Shown here one piece after another: positions 10,596-19,814 of a DNA stretch of 64,000 bases. The translations under genes were made by a program, and so were the position numbers. The stretch is from Cubamyces lactineus (Eukaryota > Basidiomycota > Agaricomycetes > Polyporales > Polyporaceae). Below the pieces are notes generated by a model, which saw only the letters and a program-made list of their open reading frames with translations, was not told the DNA's origin and did not search any database. The stretch's first letter is position 1. Every line of letters begins with the position of its first letter. The stretch lies in assembly GCA_022376465.1 (NCBI GenBank), contig JACDTU010000001.1, forward strand, positions 434,001-498,000, given 5' to 3'.

Positions 10596-11840
10596 ATTTG
10601 TTATTATCCCCTTTTTTCATGATGCCATTCAACAATAGTTCTTTGATCTTAGGGCAGTTATTCAGCGAGTGACCTTGTTCACTGCAACCATAACATCTTA
10701 TGTCTCCTCGGTTATTGGTTGTTTGACCACAACTGACTCCTGAGGACTGATTGCCCATCTTTGGCTGAGGAATGGATTGAGTAATATCCTTGTCCATCTT
10801 GAAGGCTTTATAGTACAAAAACCCATATGAGGGGTCATCAATGGATAGCTTTTGAAGCTTCTGGATAATGGATTCCATATCTTCACTGTCATTACTTCTA
10901 GCTGACTTCTCTCCAGAGATATTGTTATTGTTTTTCTTGACCTTAGATTTCTTGCTCATGGCCTTACTCTTCTTGCTCTTCTTGTGTTTCACGGGTTTCC
11001 ACTTCTTTGATCCTGCTTTTGAGTCTGAACCATCAGAGTCTGTGTCTGTGTCTGTGTCAGAATTTGAAGTGTTTGTATCACTTTCATCTCCTGAAGAATG
11101 CATTTCTTCAAAGTCTGAGTCATCATTGTCAAATTGGTCACGTCCAAATAGCTCATTGAATATCTGAACCAATGTGTCCACTTCAAATGGTTCCTTTAAA
11201 TCATGGGTCGGCTTCGCTCTTAAATACCGCACCTTGAGTTTGTTTCTGAGGCTGTGATTGATTCCTTTCCAGAATGCTTTGTTATATTCTTTATTATCAA
11301 TGATACCTTTGATCTTCAGCCAACCTGCAATACATTGGAACTTCCGATAATATGATCGTGCTTGAGCGAGTAAAGTAATCCACCGCTCCCTATGTTCTTT
11401 CACAAAACGCTTAAGGTCTGACTTCTTGTATTGCTTCTCGTTCTGATCTGAGTCGAACAATTCTTCAAACTTCTTCTTCAGATTTGTCCATGTAGTGTTT
11501 AATTCTATGAGGGTCCCCAACAGTTCCCGCACCTCACAGTTGCAGTACCACTGAAGATACTTGCACTTGCTTTGATTGTCGGTAATGTTATTCCACTTGA
11601 TCAACTCCTCGTACTGCTCCAAGAATTCCTTAACATGATGTGGTTGTCCTTTGAAATTTAGTACGAGTAGACATGTTGTCCACTTGTAATTGGTTGTTGA
11701 ATAATAAGTGATCTGATGTATTCAGAATGGAGGATGAAGGTGTTGGTACAATTTCTGAGAATGATAAAACCTCCTCAATAACCAATGGATCAATGGTGGA
11801 TGGAGGGCTCTCCTCCTGGTTAATATCTAAGGACAGATTG
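10564..11840 (-). pseudogene. retroelement Gag (family E)
   Basis: The minus-strand ORF 10564-11622 (352 aa) looks like a retrotransposon Gag. It has an N-terminal helical capsid-like domain with aromatic residues (WNNITDNQ, WTNLKKKFEELF, AFWKGINHSLRNKL), an acidic Ser/Asp-rich linker with a TDTDTDSD repeat, a Lys-rich patch (KKSKKSKAMSKKSKVKK), and a CCHC zinc knuckle CYGCSEQGHSLNNC near the C-terminus. A continuous-looking frame upstream (NFKGQPHHVKEFLEQ) extends it to about 11690 or beyond, past stops or a frame change, so the true start is uncertain. Gag binds and packages the element RNA. No intact pol is attached. Confidence 0.7.
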
Positions 11841-11849
11841 AATAAACCT

Positions 11850-12460
11850 ATCCAAGGAAGGGGTTGAGAGATAGTAGTTTGTTGTTAAACACTACCTCTC
11901 GCGGTGGGCTCCAATTTGACGTGCACGAAAGTTGATCTAATAAAACCAACCTCCAACTGAAGTGACTGGATCAGATGTTAGATCAAGAACACTCCACGAG
12001 TTTGTTTGTAGAACAAAAGTGGCTTGGATAGGACTCAGACTGTCCTCCGGTAGTTTACGAAGACCTCGGTATAGGTCTGATGACGATAACTAAGGCTTGA
12101 TTGACGATGGCAACAAGTTCTCACAGGACTTCACTACCTCTGCACTTATGAGAGGCTAAAGCTCAGGTAGGAAAAAGCTTTCTTCATTCTATGGGACTAC
12201 CACTACTTATATATATGTATTGTGGGAAAATGTTAGAACAATAGAACTCCTAACAACAATGAGTGTCTTTGGTTGGCAATAAAAGGGAAACAAAGAGACA
12301 TGAACAATAACAAGTCAAACAATAGAACTGGAGAACAATAAACTCTTTGACCAAAGTGACCAACAAAAGAGAATCAGAACAATAACGCCTTCACACAATT
12401 AGCCAACACGTGCTTCATTGTTCCACCAATTGGTTTCTTAAAAGAGATTTTACATTGTCT
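11850..12460 (-). repeat. probable 5' LTR and primer-binding region of family E
   Basis: This non-coding AT-rich stretch lies just upstream of the family-E gag. On the minus strand it has a TATA box (ATATATATAAG, near 12210), several ATTGTTC repeats upstream of it (12240-12400), and a GC-rich box TTGGAGCCCACCGCGAGAGG near 11900 that could be the primer-binding site. I could not define the TG...CA ends, and there is no second copy in the window to compare. Confidence 0.35.
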
Positions 12461-12745
12461 TCCTACTGCATGACATGATCGCCGTCAGTCATTCCTGGTT
12501 CCAACAATTCCAACAGATCTTGGATGCCATTGCCTTGCTCAATGTTGTCCATCTCGGTTTCCACCATGGATCCTTCATTGGCATCCTCCAAGTCGACCAG
12601 ATCTGTCTGCGTCCCAACGTCCACCATCACAGCCACGTGCATATCTATCTCCGCCCAGTACCAGAGACTAAGTGGCATCGACAGGAGGATAGTAAGGTCT
12701 TCCTCTGCCCGATTCCTATGATGTCGGACAAACCTTCAAGAAATG
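12461..12745. other. no recognisable feature
   Basis: Short open frames exist on both strands (for example 12463-12678 minus, acidic), but none resembles a known family and none has a supporting second copy. I see no clear repeat structure here. Confidence 0.4.
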
Positions 12746-15700
12746 ATTCAGGAACACATCCCAGAAGTAACAAGCACTCCATACACTAAGTGGTTGATGA
12801 TCATTAGACCTCTCCAAGATGTGGAAGGAGAAAGAGCAGTTAGGACACCATGCACACCATTACCGAGCCGACCAGGCACACCCAATCCACGCTGAGTATC
12901 GGCACTTCCGGAACAAATATGCTGATCACATTACAGCTGCAAAAACGACTATTGGAAAGCCTGCATTGACCCAGTTTATGCAAAGACCATCTGGGATGCT
13001 AACCACTTCCTTAGATGTGGTGCAACAGATGGCAGCAGTGCTCAGACACCACCTATCCAAGAATGCCAGGACAATGGCAGTGAGCACACACTGAACTCAA
13101 ACACTGACAAGGGCGCAGAATTTCACAGCACATTCTTTCTACCACCAAGTACAGCTGCAGTACCCCATGGACCCTACCCCCAGCTGACCTTTGCCTTCAA
13201 GCCCATCTCGAACACCCAAGTACAGTGACTTAGAAAACTATTGCCATGTTTCGCACTTTTTGAATGGGAAGGCTGTATCTCCACCATCGCTGACTCAATG
13301 ACCATGATTCAACTACCAATAGAAAGGTGTGCATCCTGGCGCTCCCATGGCATGCCAATCACGTGATTTGGAGCTTTGGAAGCGGAGATATTTCCTGCTC
13401 TTTGGAGCAAGTGCATGGCAATAGTTTTATTGCTGGCCCAAACCATGACTAAGATCCATACATTTCAGGCATTCTAATACTTGGTGTACCCCTCCCCCTT
13501 GGCCTTCAACATGGCTGCAACCCTCCTAGGCATGCTCTCAATCAAGTCCCTGCACTCCTTGACTGAAATCTCCTCCCACTCTGCCTCTACCCTCTTCCAC
13601 AACTCATCAATTGATACCAGTGGCTCCTTGTGGCTGGCCAGCTTGCGTTTGAGGATACCCCAGAGGTGCTCGATAGGGTTGAGGTCAGGAGATTGGGCTG
13701 GCCACTCAATAACCTCAAAACCATGGTCGCAGGGCCAGCAACAAAACTATTGTCATGCACTTGCTCCAAAGAGCAGGGAATATCTCCGCTTCCAAAGCTC
13801 CAAATCACGTGATTGGCATGCCATGGGAGCGCCAGGATGCACACCTTTCTATTGGTAGTTGAATCATGGTCATTGAGTCAGCGATGGTGGAGATACAGCC
13901 TTCCCATTCAAAAAGTGCGAAACATGGCAATAGTTTTCTAAGTCATTGTACAGACATGACAGATGCTCTCTCTGCACATTCAATGCCCCAGCCCGATGTG
14001 ATCCCAAATGAGATGTACAAGCACTGCGCATTAACACTCACTCCGGTGCTTGGGTTACTCTTCCAAGCAACATTCATGCTGAGCTACCACCCCAAGTGTT
14101 GGAAAGTGTCTGACACAGTCATCCTACAAAAGCCAGGAAAGTCTGACTACACTATAGCCAAAGCATGGTGGCCAATTGCCCTCCTTAACTGCATCCCAAA
14201 GATCCTGTCTCGCTGTGTGGCAGACATGCTGGTCTATGAAGCTGAACAACGCTCAATGCTCGCACACCTTTAATTTGGCAGACGGGCGGGCCGCACAACA
14301 ACTGACTCCATTCACTTAGTAACCAAGGCTTTCAAGGAGGCATGGCGGAGAGGTGATGTAGCCTCAAGCATTTTTCTGGACATCAAGTTGGCCTTCCCAG
14401 CAGTGTCACCTGAGCATCTCTATCACAATCTATGCTCATGAGGGGTCCCACAGCAATTCAAGCTCACTGGCCAAAAAACGCGCCTCAAGTTCAATGACTT
14501 CATCTCTGACCTTTTTGACATTGTGAATGGGATTGACCAAGGCTGCCCGCTCTCAGTCATTCTGTATGCATTCTATAACTCTGACCTAATTGACAGCACA
14601 GACGTCAAAGGGGGAGAGACCACAGTTGGGTCCATGGATGATATCGCACTTGTTACCACAGGCAAGACCTACACTGTCTGTCACAGCAAGGTGCACTGCT
14701 TTATGGACAGAGACAGCAGTGCGCATGCCTGGTCACGGTCACACAACTTGGCATACTCCCTCCAACAAGTTCGGCCTCCTCAATTGCAAGTTGCAGCCTA
14801 AACACATCGGCCTCAGGCCTCCGCTACAGCTCACAGATGGCACTACAATTGCACCTTTTAGCTACCACCGTTTCCTGGGGTGCTGGCTGATCAGGGCCTA
14901 CATTTCCACCAGCACATTGCAGCAGCGTATGCCAAGGGAAGTTGCCTGGTCATGCAGATTAGACAAATTGCAAACATGCGCAAAGGAGCTCACACTGCTG
15001 CTTGTGCGACAATTGTACCTCGCCACAGTAGTCCCGAGAATGCTCTACATGGCTGACACTTTCCTCACCCCTGTTCACACCCTATTAGGCCTGTCACAGC
15101 AACATAGATCAGTTGGTCACATCTGCCGCTTGGCTGCAGTCCATTGACAGGCACTGCTGGCAATAACTGGTGCCCTTTGCTCTGCCCCTACTGACACATT
15201 AGAAGCCCACGTGCAAATCCTCCCCTTTGACCTCCTGATCGACAAGCTTTGCCACCGGGCAGCAGTACGCCTCTGCATGCTCCCATCTACTTACTCTCTA
15301 GCTCTGCACATTTGGAAGGCTGGCCCCCATTTGGTCAAGGCCCACCACTCGGCAATTCACAAGCTCCTAGACACATACTGACCATGGCTGGACTTCAAAG
15401 GCACTGAGCGGATCCAGCCAATCTGCCTCTACCCACACTGGCAAGCGTGCCACTGAGTGGACATCAACCCCAACAGGGATGAGGCCAAGGAGGAGGACAG
15501 GGTATTGGCGGCAGATGGTGCCTACCAGGTGTACATGGATGGCTCAGACATTGATGGCGGGGTGGGTGCAGCAGCACTCCTGTACATTCCAGGACATGCT
15601 GCACTGAGAGTTCTGCAGCTACATCTTGGCCCCTCCACCTGGCATACTGTATACAAGGCGGAAGTGGCCATGACCCCCTCCCAATGAGTGCAACTCAGGC

Positions 15701-16050
15701 ACAACAGAACTACAATGCACACCTTAACAAGTGTGCAGCGATGCAGTGGTGGTGATCCAAGCAGGGCATCCATGCAGCAGAGATAGATTGTGCCATGCCA
15801 TTGAAAAGATTTGCTGAGTTGACAGCAAAGCTCTCGCACTGTCATACTAGCTTCCTAATTCAATTCTGCACTAACCATGTTCTGCTCCAGGCCCACCTCA
15901 CCTGCATCAGGAAGACAGAAGCAGCCACATGCCTGACCTGCAGTGCTGCTGCAAAGATGGTTGCACACTTTCTCCTTGTTCGCCCTACTTACACCCTTCA
16001 CCATGCAGTGCACTACTGCCCACTTGGGTTCTCCAGCCATAACCCTGCAT
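12746..16050 (+). pseudogene. Tad-like LINE ORF2 relic, split by a mariner insertion
   Basis: Plus-strand fragments in order: the endonuclease-RT linker (HPIHAEYRHFRNKYADHITA, 12820-13090); RT (PDVIPNEMYKHC, then VILQKPGKSDYT, then WWPIALLNCIPKIL, 13990-14270); further RT with a FLDIKLAFPAVS box (about 14360) and the catalytic SMDDIALVT (about 14630); thumb-like sequence to 15150; and an RNase H start VYMDGSDIDGGVGAA (15528) with EVAM. Numerous stops and frame changes. RT plus RNase H places it near the Tad/I group of non-LTR retrotransposons found in fungi. The 726-bp element at 13223-13948 interrupts it exactly at a TA. The 5' end (ORF1 and most of the endonuclease) is missing, as in 5'-truncated LINE copies. 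Confidence 0.8.
13223..13948 (-). mobile_element. Tc1/mariner internal-deletion derivative
   Basis: Terminal inverted repeats of about 225 bp (13223-13450 and about 13724-13948) begin CAGTGACTTAGAAAACTATT on the left and the near-identical complement on the right. Both ends abut TA (13221-13222 and 13949-13950), the Tc1/mariner target duplication. The interior reads on minus as the C-terminal end of a Tc1-type transposase: WPAQSPDLNPIEHLWGILKR, then an amphipathic helix, then IESMPRRVAAMLKAKGG. The DD catalytic residues upstream are missing, so it can only move with help from a full-length relative. It sits inside the LINE relic and so arrived later. Confidence 0.9.
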
Positions 16051-16279
16051 TCAACTAAGCTGATTATAGCACAACTACCTATTGCCAGGCTATACTGTAG
16101 ATATGTCGACCAATAAATCAGTGCAGTGGGACATTGTCCGCGCTAGGGCTAGCAAGGCTGAGGTCATAGAGATAACCTTGGACATCCTTTGTCCAGTGAC
16201 ACTCAAGCAATTTTCAGGCATTGTTGTACCGCTCTAAGATTGTAAGGTTGAGGACGACCTTCAGCAGAGGGGGAGCTGA

Positions 16280-16600
16280 TGTTTGTGTGTTTGTTTGTTT
16301 GAATCCTCATTGATTGCCCAGCAGGGCCAAGCCCTATGGTAGGTGATGTAGCACGTGTACATACTGGTGGTCGGATGAGGTGGTCGCCTGTCATGGGTAG
16401 GGGGGGGGGAGATAGTGCAAGAATGCCTGATTTAACTAGTATGTAGCTGTAGGATAGGTGCCAATAAGAATAAAGGTGGAGACGGAGAAAAGAGAGGGGG
16501 CTGCGCTGCCCACACTGCACCGGCCACTCAGTGGCAGGGTACCAGGATCTAAACCTCACTGCCCTAATGAATAGCAATTGCGCTTCCGCGCTTTAGCCTC
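16280..16600 (-). repeat. candidate tRNA-derived SINE
   Basis: On the minus strand, near 16590, is an A-box-like GGCTAAAGCGCGG and, about 40 nt on, a B-box-like GGTTTAGATCC (near 16550), the spacing of an internal RNA polymerase III promoter. About 200 bp of unrelated body follow, ending with GAGGATTCAAACAAACAAAC, a simple CAAA tail typical of SINEs. It lies just past the 3' end of a LINE relic. A tRNA fold is only partial, so this may instead be a chance match. I found no second copy in the window and no convincing target duplication. Confidence 0.4.
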
Positions 16601-17200
16601 TTGCTGCAGGAGGGGTACGTGCATGCAGCTGACATTGTTGTGGCATCAGAACTCCCCCGGCCCTAATATGGAACATGGGGGTTATGCAGACAGTGCACCC
16701 TGTAAGTAAAGAGAAAGGCTATTACAACAGAAGGCAAAGAAAAAGGGGAGGGGGGAACGTCGGTGGGCTGTATGGAGTGGCTGAACATGTGTCCCAGGGG
16801 GCCTAACTGTCTCCCTCATCGCTGCCATTGTCACTTGCATTATCGTTGTTGTTTGGGATGTCGAGGGATCCAAAGGTCACATGGAGTCAGCCAGTCGTGT
16901 TGACATAGTTAAAGAGGGGGTGTATGGCTTCTTTGCTGTTTAGGAGAGTCTTGAAGGTAATTTATGCAATGTGCGAGAACCTTGTTGATGAGGATGGAAG
17001 CAACTTGAGTGTCCTGAGCCAAAGCTTTAGGCCATTGCAAATCATAATACACTATAACACGAGTAGACGAGAGGCTGTAAACATTGTTGGAGACGACAAA
17101 GATGTTGCCACTAGAAGTGATGTATGCGAATTGATCTTCTCCTTCACCTCAAAAAGTCTGCTTCTCCCTCTGGGCTCTTTGATGTTCTTGGTGAGCATGT
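16601..17200. other. no recognisable feature
   Basis: A minus-strand frame continues from the unknown ORF at 17201-17569 into about 16920 with a frame change (readable words include NIFVVSNNVYSL and VASILINKVLAHCI), so part of this stretch may be the decayed 3' end of that gene. From 16601 to 16900 I see only short random frames and a purine-rich run near 16735-16760. Confidence 0.3.
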
Positions 17201-17569
17201 TCAAGAAGTGCTCTCTTCAACCATGGGTTGTCCCCATCGAATGGCTTCTTCCTCTGGGTCAGGGGTGGAAACCTTCCAGGGATCAGCTGAAGGAATAGAC
17301 CACTTGTCTTCTGAGCATACCCTATCCTTGTCCTCATTCAAGGAGTCTGTCCCAGAAGTCCCTTGGTAGTCACTGACACAACATGGCCAAAAGATGTGAC
17401 CCCAGTAGTGGGTGCTGTGCTGGTTGCAAAGGGGCATTAAGTCTGAGAGGGCCCCTGCGACCTGTGGGTTGGTGAGCATGAAAATGACTTTTTCTGCCAC
17501 CTGTATCACAGCCTGGCAGGACTCGTTGGTGACTTGAATGACTCGCATCTTCTCCAACTTGGGTGCCAA
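17201..17569 (-). CDS. hypothetical protein, probably a gene fragment
   Basis: A 122-aa minus-strand ORF starting MAPKLEKMRVIQVTNES. It has no domain that I recognise, no signal peptide and no membrane segment; the middle has several Cys and His residues and the C-terminus is acidic and helical. The frame appears to continue past its stop into 16920 with a shift, which suggests a broken longer gene. The neighbours are a SINE candidate and a gypsy integrase fragment, so it may belong to a transposon. No function is proposed. Confidence 0.25.
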   Translation of the reverse strand: MAPKLEKMRVIQVTNESCQAVIQVAEKVIFMLTNPQVAGALSDLMPLCNQHSTHYWGHIFWPCCVSDYQGTSGTDSLNEDKDRVCSEDKWSIPSADPWKVSTPDPEEEAIRWGQPMVEESTS

Positions 17570-18040
17570 AGTCCTCTTGTTGTACTTGGTGAGAACAGCA
17601 TAGGATGGGGTAGCCCTAGCGAGAGAGTGGTGGATGTTGATCAGGTCCTTGACCTGAGGGAAATGAGGGAGTCGAGCCTTGATGTGGCTATAGAGGTTGG
17701 GGTGGAGTATGACCTAGCTGATGTGATCAGCCAGGCTGCTATCCTCATTCTGCAAGATAGTATATCAAGGGAGATGGTCATAAAAGACAGTATGTCTCTC
17801 ACAAATGAAGTTGGGGGGACGGGGAATACTGTGCTGCAAGCTCTGGTCAAAGCAGTGGTCAGTGAGATGAGTCTGGGTGTAAACCATAGTGAAGATATGA
17901 AATTTGTTGAGAAAATTTGAAGAAATATTTGAGAGGGGAGTGCGTTGAGTCTTTCACCACAACTTGTGCCTCTTCTTATAGTTGCACAGGACCATCTGCG
18001 CATTCTTGAGATGCTCTTCCGGCTCCCAAGAATTTTCCGA
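17570..18040. other. no confident feature
   Basis: Overlapping frames exist on both strands (17534-17920 plus, 17641-18066 minus), but neither resembles a known protein. This is probably the 3' untranslated part or LTR of the gypsy fragment that follows. I could not define LTR ends. Confidence 0.3.
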
Positions 18041-18937
18041 CGCGGGCTAACCCTTCCAAGCCACAAGATACTGCTTTTGGGTACCTCTAGTGTGGTGACT
18101 TAGGATCGCCTCTACCTCCCATTCCTTCCCTTCAGTCGACTCTGGGGTTGGAACTGGTGGAGGTTGGATGTAGTCTGGACCGTGCACCTTTCTTGTGTAG
18201 TATGGGGTGAGTAGCGCTGCATGGAAGACGGGATGTATCTTCCATGTCTCCGGAAGTTTTATTGACTTCCTGGAGGCATATGGGAGCCTGATGTTCTTTG
18301 TGTCGAGAAGAACCTTGTCTCCTTGCTTCAGTGGTACTCGAGCAGCGGGGAGTCTTTTTGACATTGCTGCGGCCGCTTGAGCATGCACAGCAATTGTATT
18401 CTTCCTGGCTTCTTGAAGACTTTGAAGCCTCTGCTCCGTACTTGGATGCTTTGGGGTTGTTCAGACAGTCCCAACGGCCTCTGGCTGAAATCCGTAGAGG
18501 AGTTCAAAAGGGGATTTTCCCGTGACAGAGTGTGTCCGCTGATTATGTGTGAATTCAAATTGAGGCAGCAGTTTGGCCCAGGTATCCGGATTGTTAGCAC
18601 AGTAGAGTCGAAGTGCTAAGTCGAGTTCTTGATTGACTTGTTCCGTTTCCCCATCTGTTTGCGGATGATAGGCTGTACTGAGCGCAGTTTTGATTCCTAG
18701 GCTGTTGTGTAATTCTTTGAATGCCTTGGAGACGAATTGCGGTCCTCGATCTGAAATAATCTTTGCGGGTAATCCAACCTGCGATATACATCTCTTTGCA
18801 GAATATCCATGGCTCCTTCAGCCATAATATTCTTTGTGCAGGGAGAGAATACCGCTGCCTTGTATACATCATGATCGACTACCACTTGGATGGCATTGAA
18901 CCCATCTGACTCTGGTAAGTCGGTGATATAATCCATG
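18000..18937 (-). pseudogene. Ty3/gypsy integrase core and chromodomain fragment
   Basis: Minus-strand pieces give an integrase core starting MDYITDLPESDGFNAIQVVV at 18936, continuing in other frames with a DRGPQF-type box and a YHPQTDGETEQVNQ box near 18650, and then the C-terminal part at 18388-18047: [35 protein letters not shown] and a chromodomain ending YLVAWKG. Stops and frameshifts break it at about 18880, 18600 and 18060. The protein begins exactly where family-A LTR sequence stops (18938), so the fragment was joined to an LTR stump of a different family. It differs from families A, B and D. Confidence 0.8.
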
Positions 18938-19011
18938 GTGATCGGAGTACGTAGTGCGGAGTAAGGACGGAGTATGGGAGTTTGGGGCTCGGACTTTGGG
19001 GTTACAGCACG
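18938..19011 (-). repeat. family-A LTR stump
   Basis: About 74 bp matching the first bases of the family-A LTR on the minus strand: it ends (at 19011) with the TGTTACG...GCTGTAACCCC start and runs through the CCG-spaced repeats. The rest of the LTR is missing and the sequence passes directly into an unrelated integrase at 18937. Confidence 0.75.
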
Positions 19012-19035
19012 GTGCGTAACACCAGTGCGGTGTAG

Positions 19036-19704
19036 TCAGAACACATCCCCCTGTTTTCCCGCACAATGTCTGCTATGCACAACAGCCAAACTTTGAATAC
19101 CTAGTAGACATGCAGTGGAATAGGTTTGCCTCATTGGTAGCAAAGCAGACCCGGGACCCTTGCTCGAAGCGGAGGTCATTGTTACAGTGGGCAGCCGGAG
19201 CCTCAATTGGATGGGCTCCCCGTCCTGAAGTATGTGAACATCCGGGTCAAAGCAAGCCACCTTATACTGATAGTTGGTGTCCAGATTCCAATCAAACTGG
19301 AAGTTGTCGTAGCCTGCTGGAACCAGTGTCATGCTCACGTTGAACACCCTTGTCTTCTGAAGCAAGGCATCAAACTCGAGGATTGCCCTAACCTGGGCCA
19401 GAGTGAACATATACGTTGCATCGGCAGAGGGACAACGGAGGAGAATGTCACCGTTCAGGACAACAGACAGATATTGATGGATATGTGTCAACGGAGCCCA
19501 TTAGTCTCGGCTCCAGACCTTCAACAAGGCACTCTGCGTCGCTAATGCTTCGCTACGCTCAGCAGCACTTGAGCAAGGGCGAGGTCGAGTGATTACCGCT
19601 TCAGGAAGGAGGGACACCAGCACGTTCCCACGATGTTTTGTTAGCGCCAACAAGAGTGCCTTGTAGAAGGTCTGGTGCATTTCGTGCCAGAAATCGACCA
19701 TCGT
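19036..19704 (-). pseudogene. unrecognised outward-reading gene remnant
   Basis: Minus-strand frames 19704-19501 (MVDFWHEMHQTFYKAL...) and 19491-19036 (MTHIHQYLSVVLNG...) are separated by a stop and read away from the DUF6589 gene. The second frame is 151 aa, rich in hydrophobic and aromatic residues, with no family that I recognise. The first 12 codons after the Met recur in opposite orientation at 25349, inside the right-hand inverted repeat, as MVDFGPEMHQTFWQ. It may be a third gene of the same mobile unit or simply flanking host sequence. Confidence 0.3.
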
Positions 19705-19707
19705 GAC
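19622..19707 (+). repeat. left inverted repeat of the DUF6589/RecQ unit
   Basis: Matches the complement of 25342-25421 at roughly four of five positions, with an uninterrupted 20-base core AGAAGGTCTGGTGCATTTCG. It lies about 110 bp upstream of the DUF6589 reading frame. Confidence 0.65.
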
Positions 19708-19814
19708 TTCGGGGTCACCTCGGGTCACCCAGAGCCCTTCGGACGTTACTCCGAATCACGTTCTTGGTCAATACAGTGTAGTCAGACGCCTCCAGATGTC
19801 ATCTCGGAATCGTC

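Noticed and set aside
16500..16600. Functional tRNA gene
   Set aside because: A and B boxes are present, but the acceptor, D and T stems do not pair well; it is better described as a SINE or tRNA relic.
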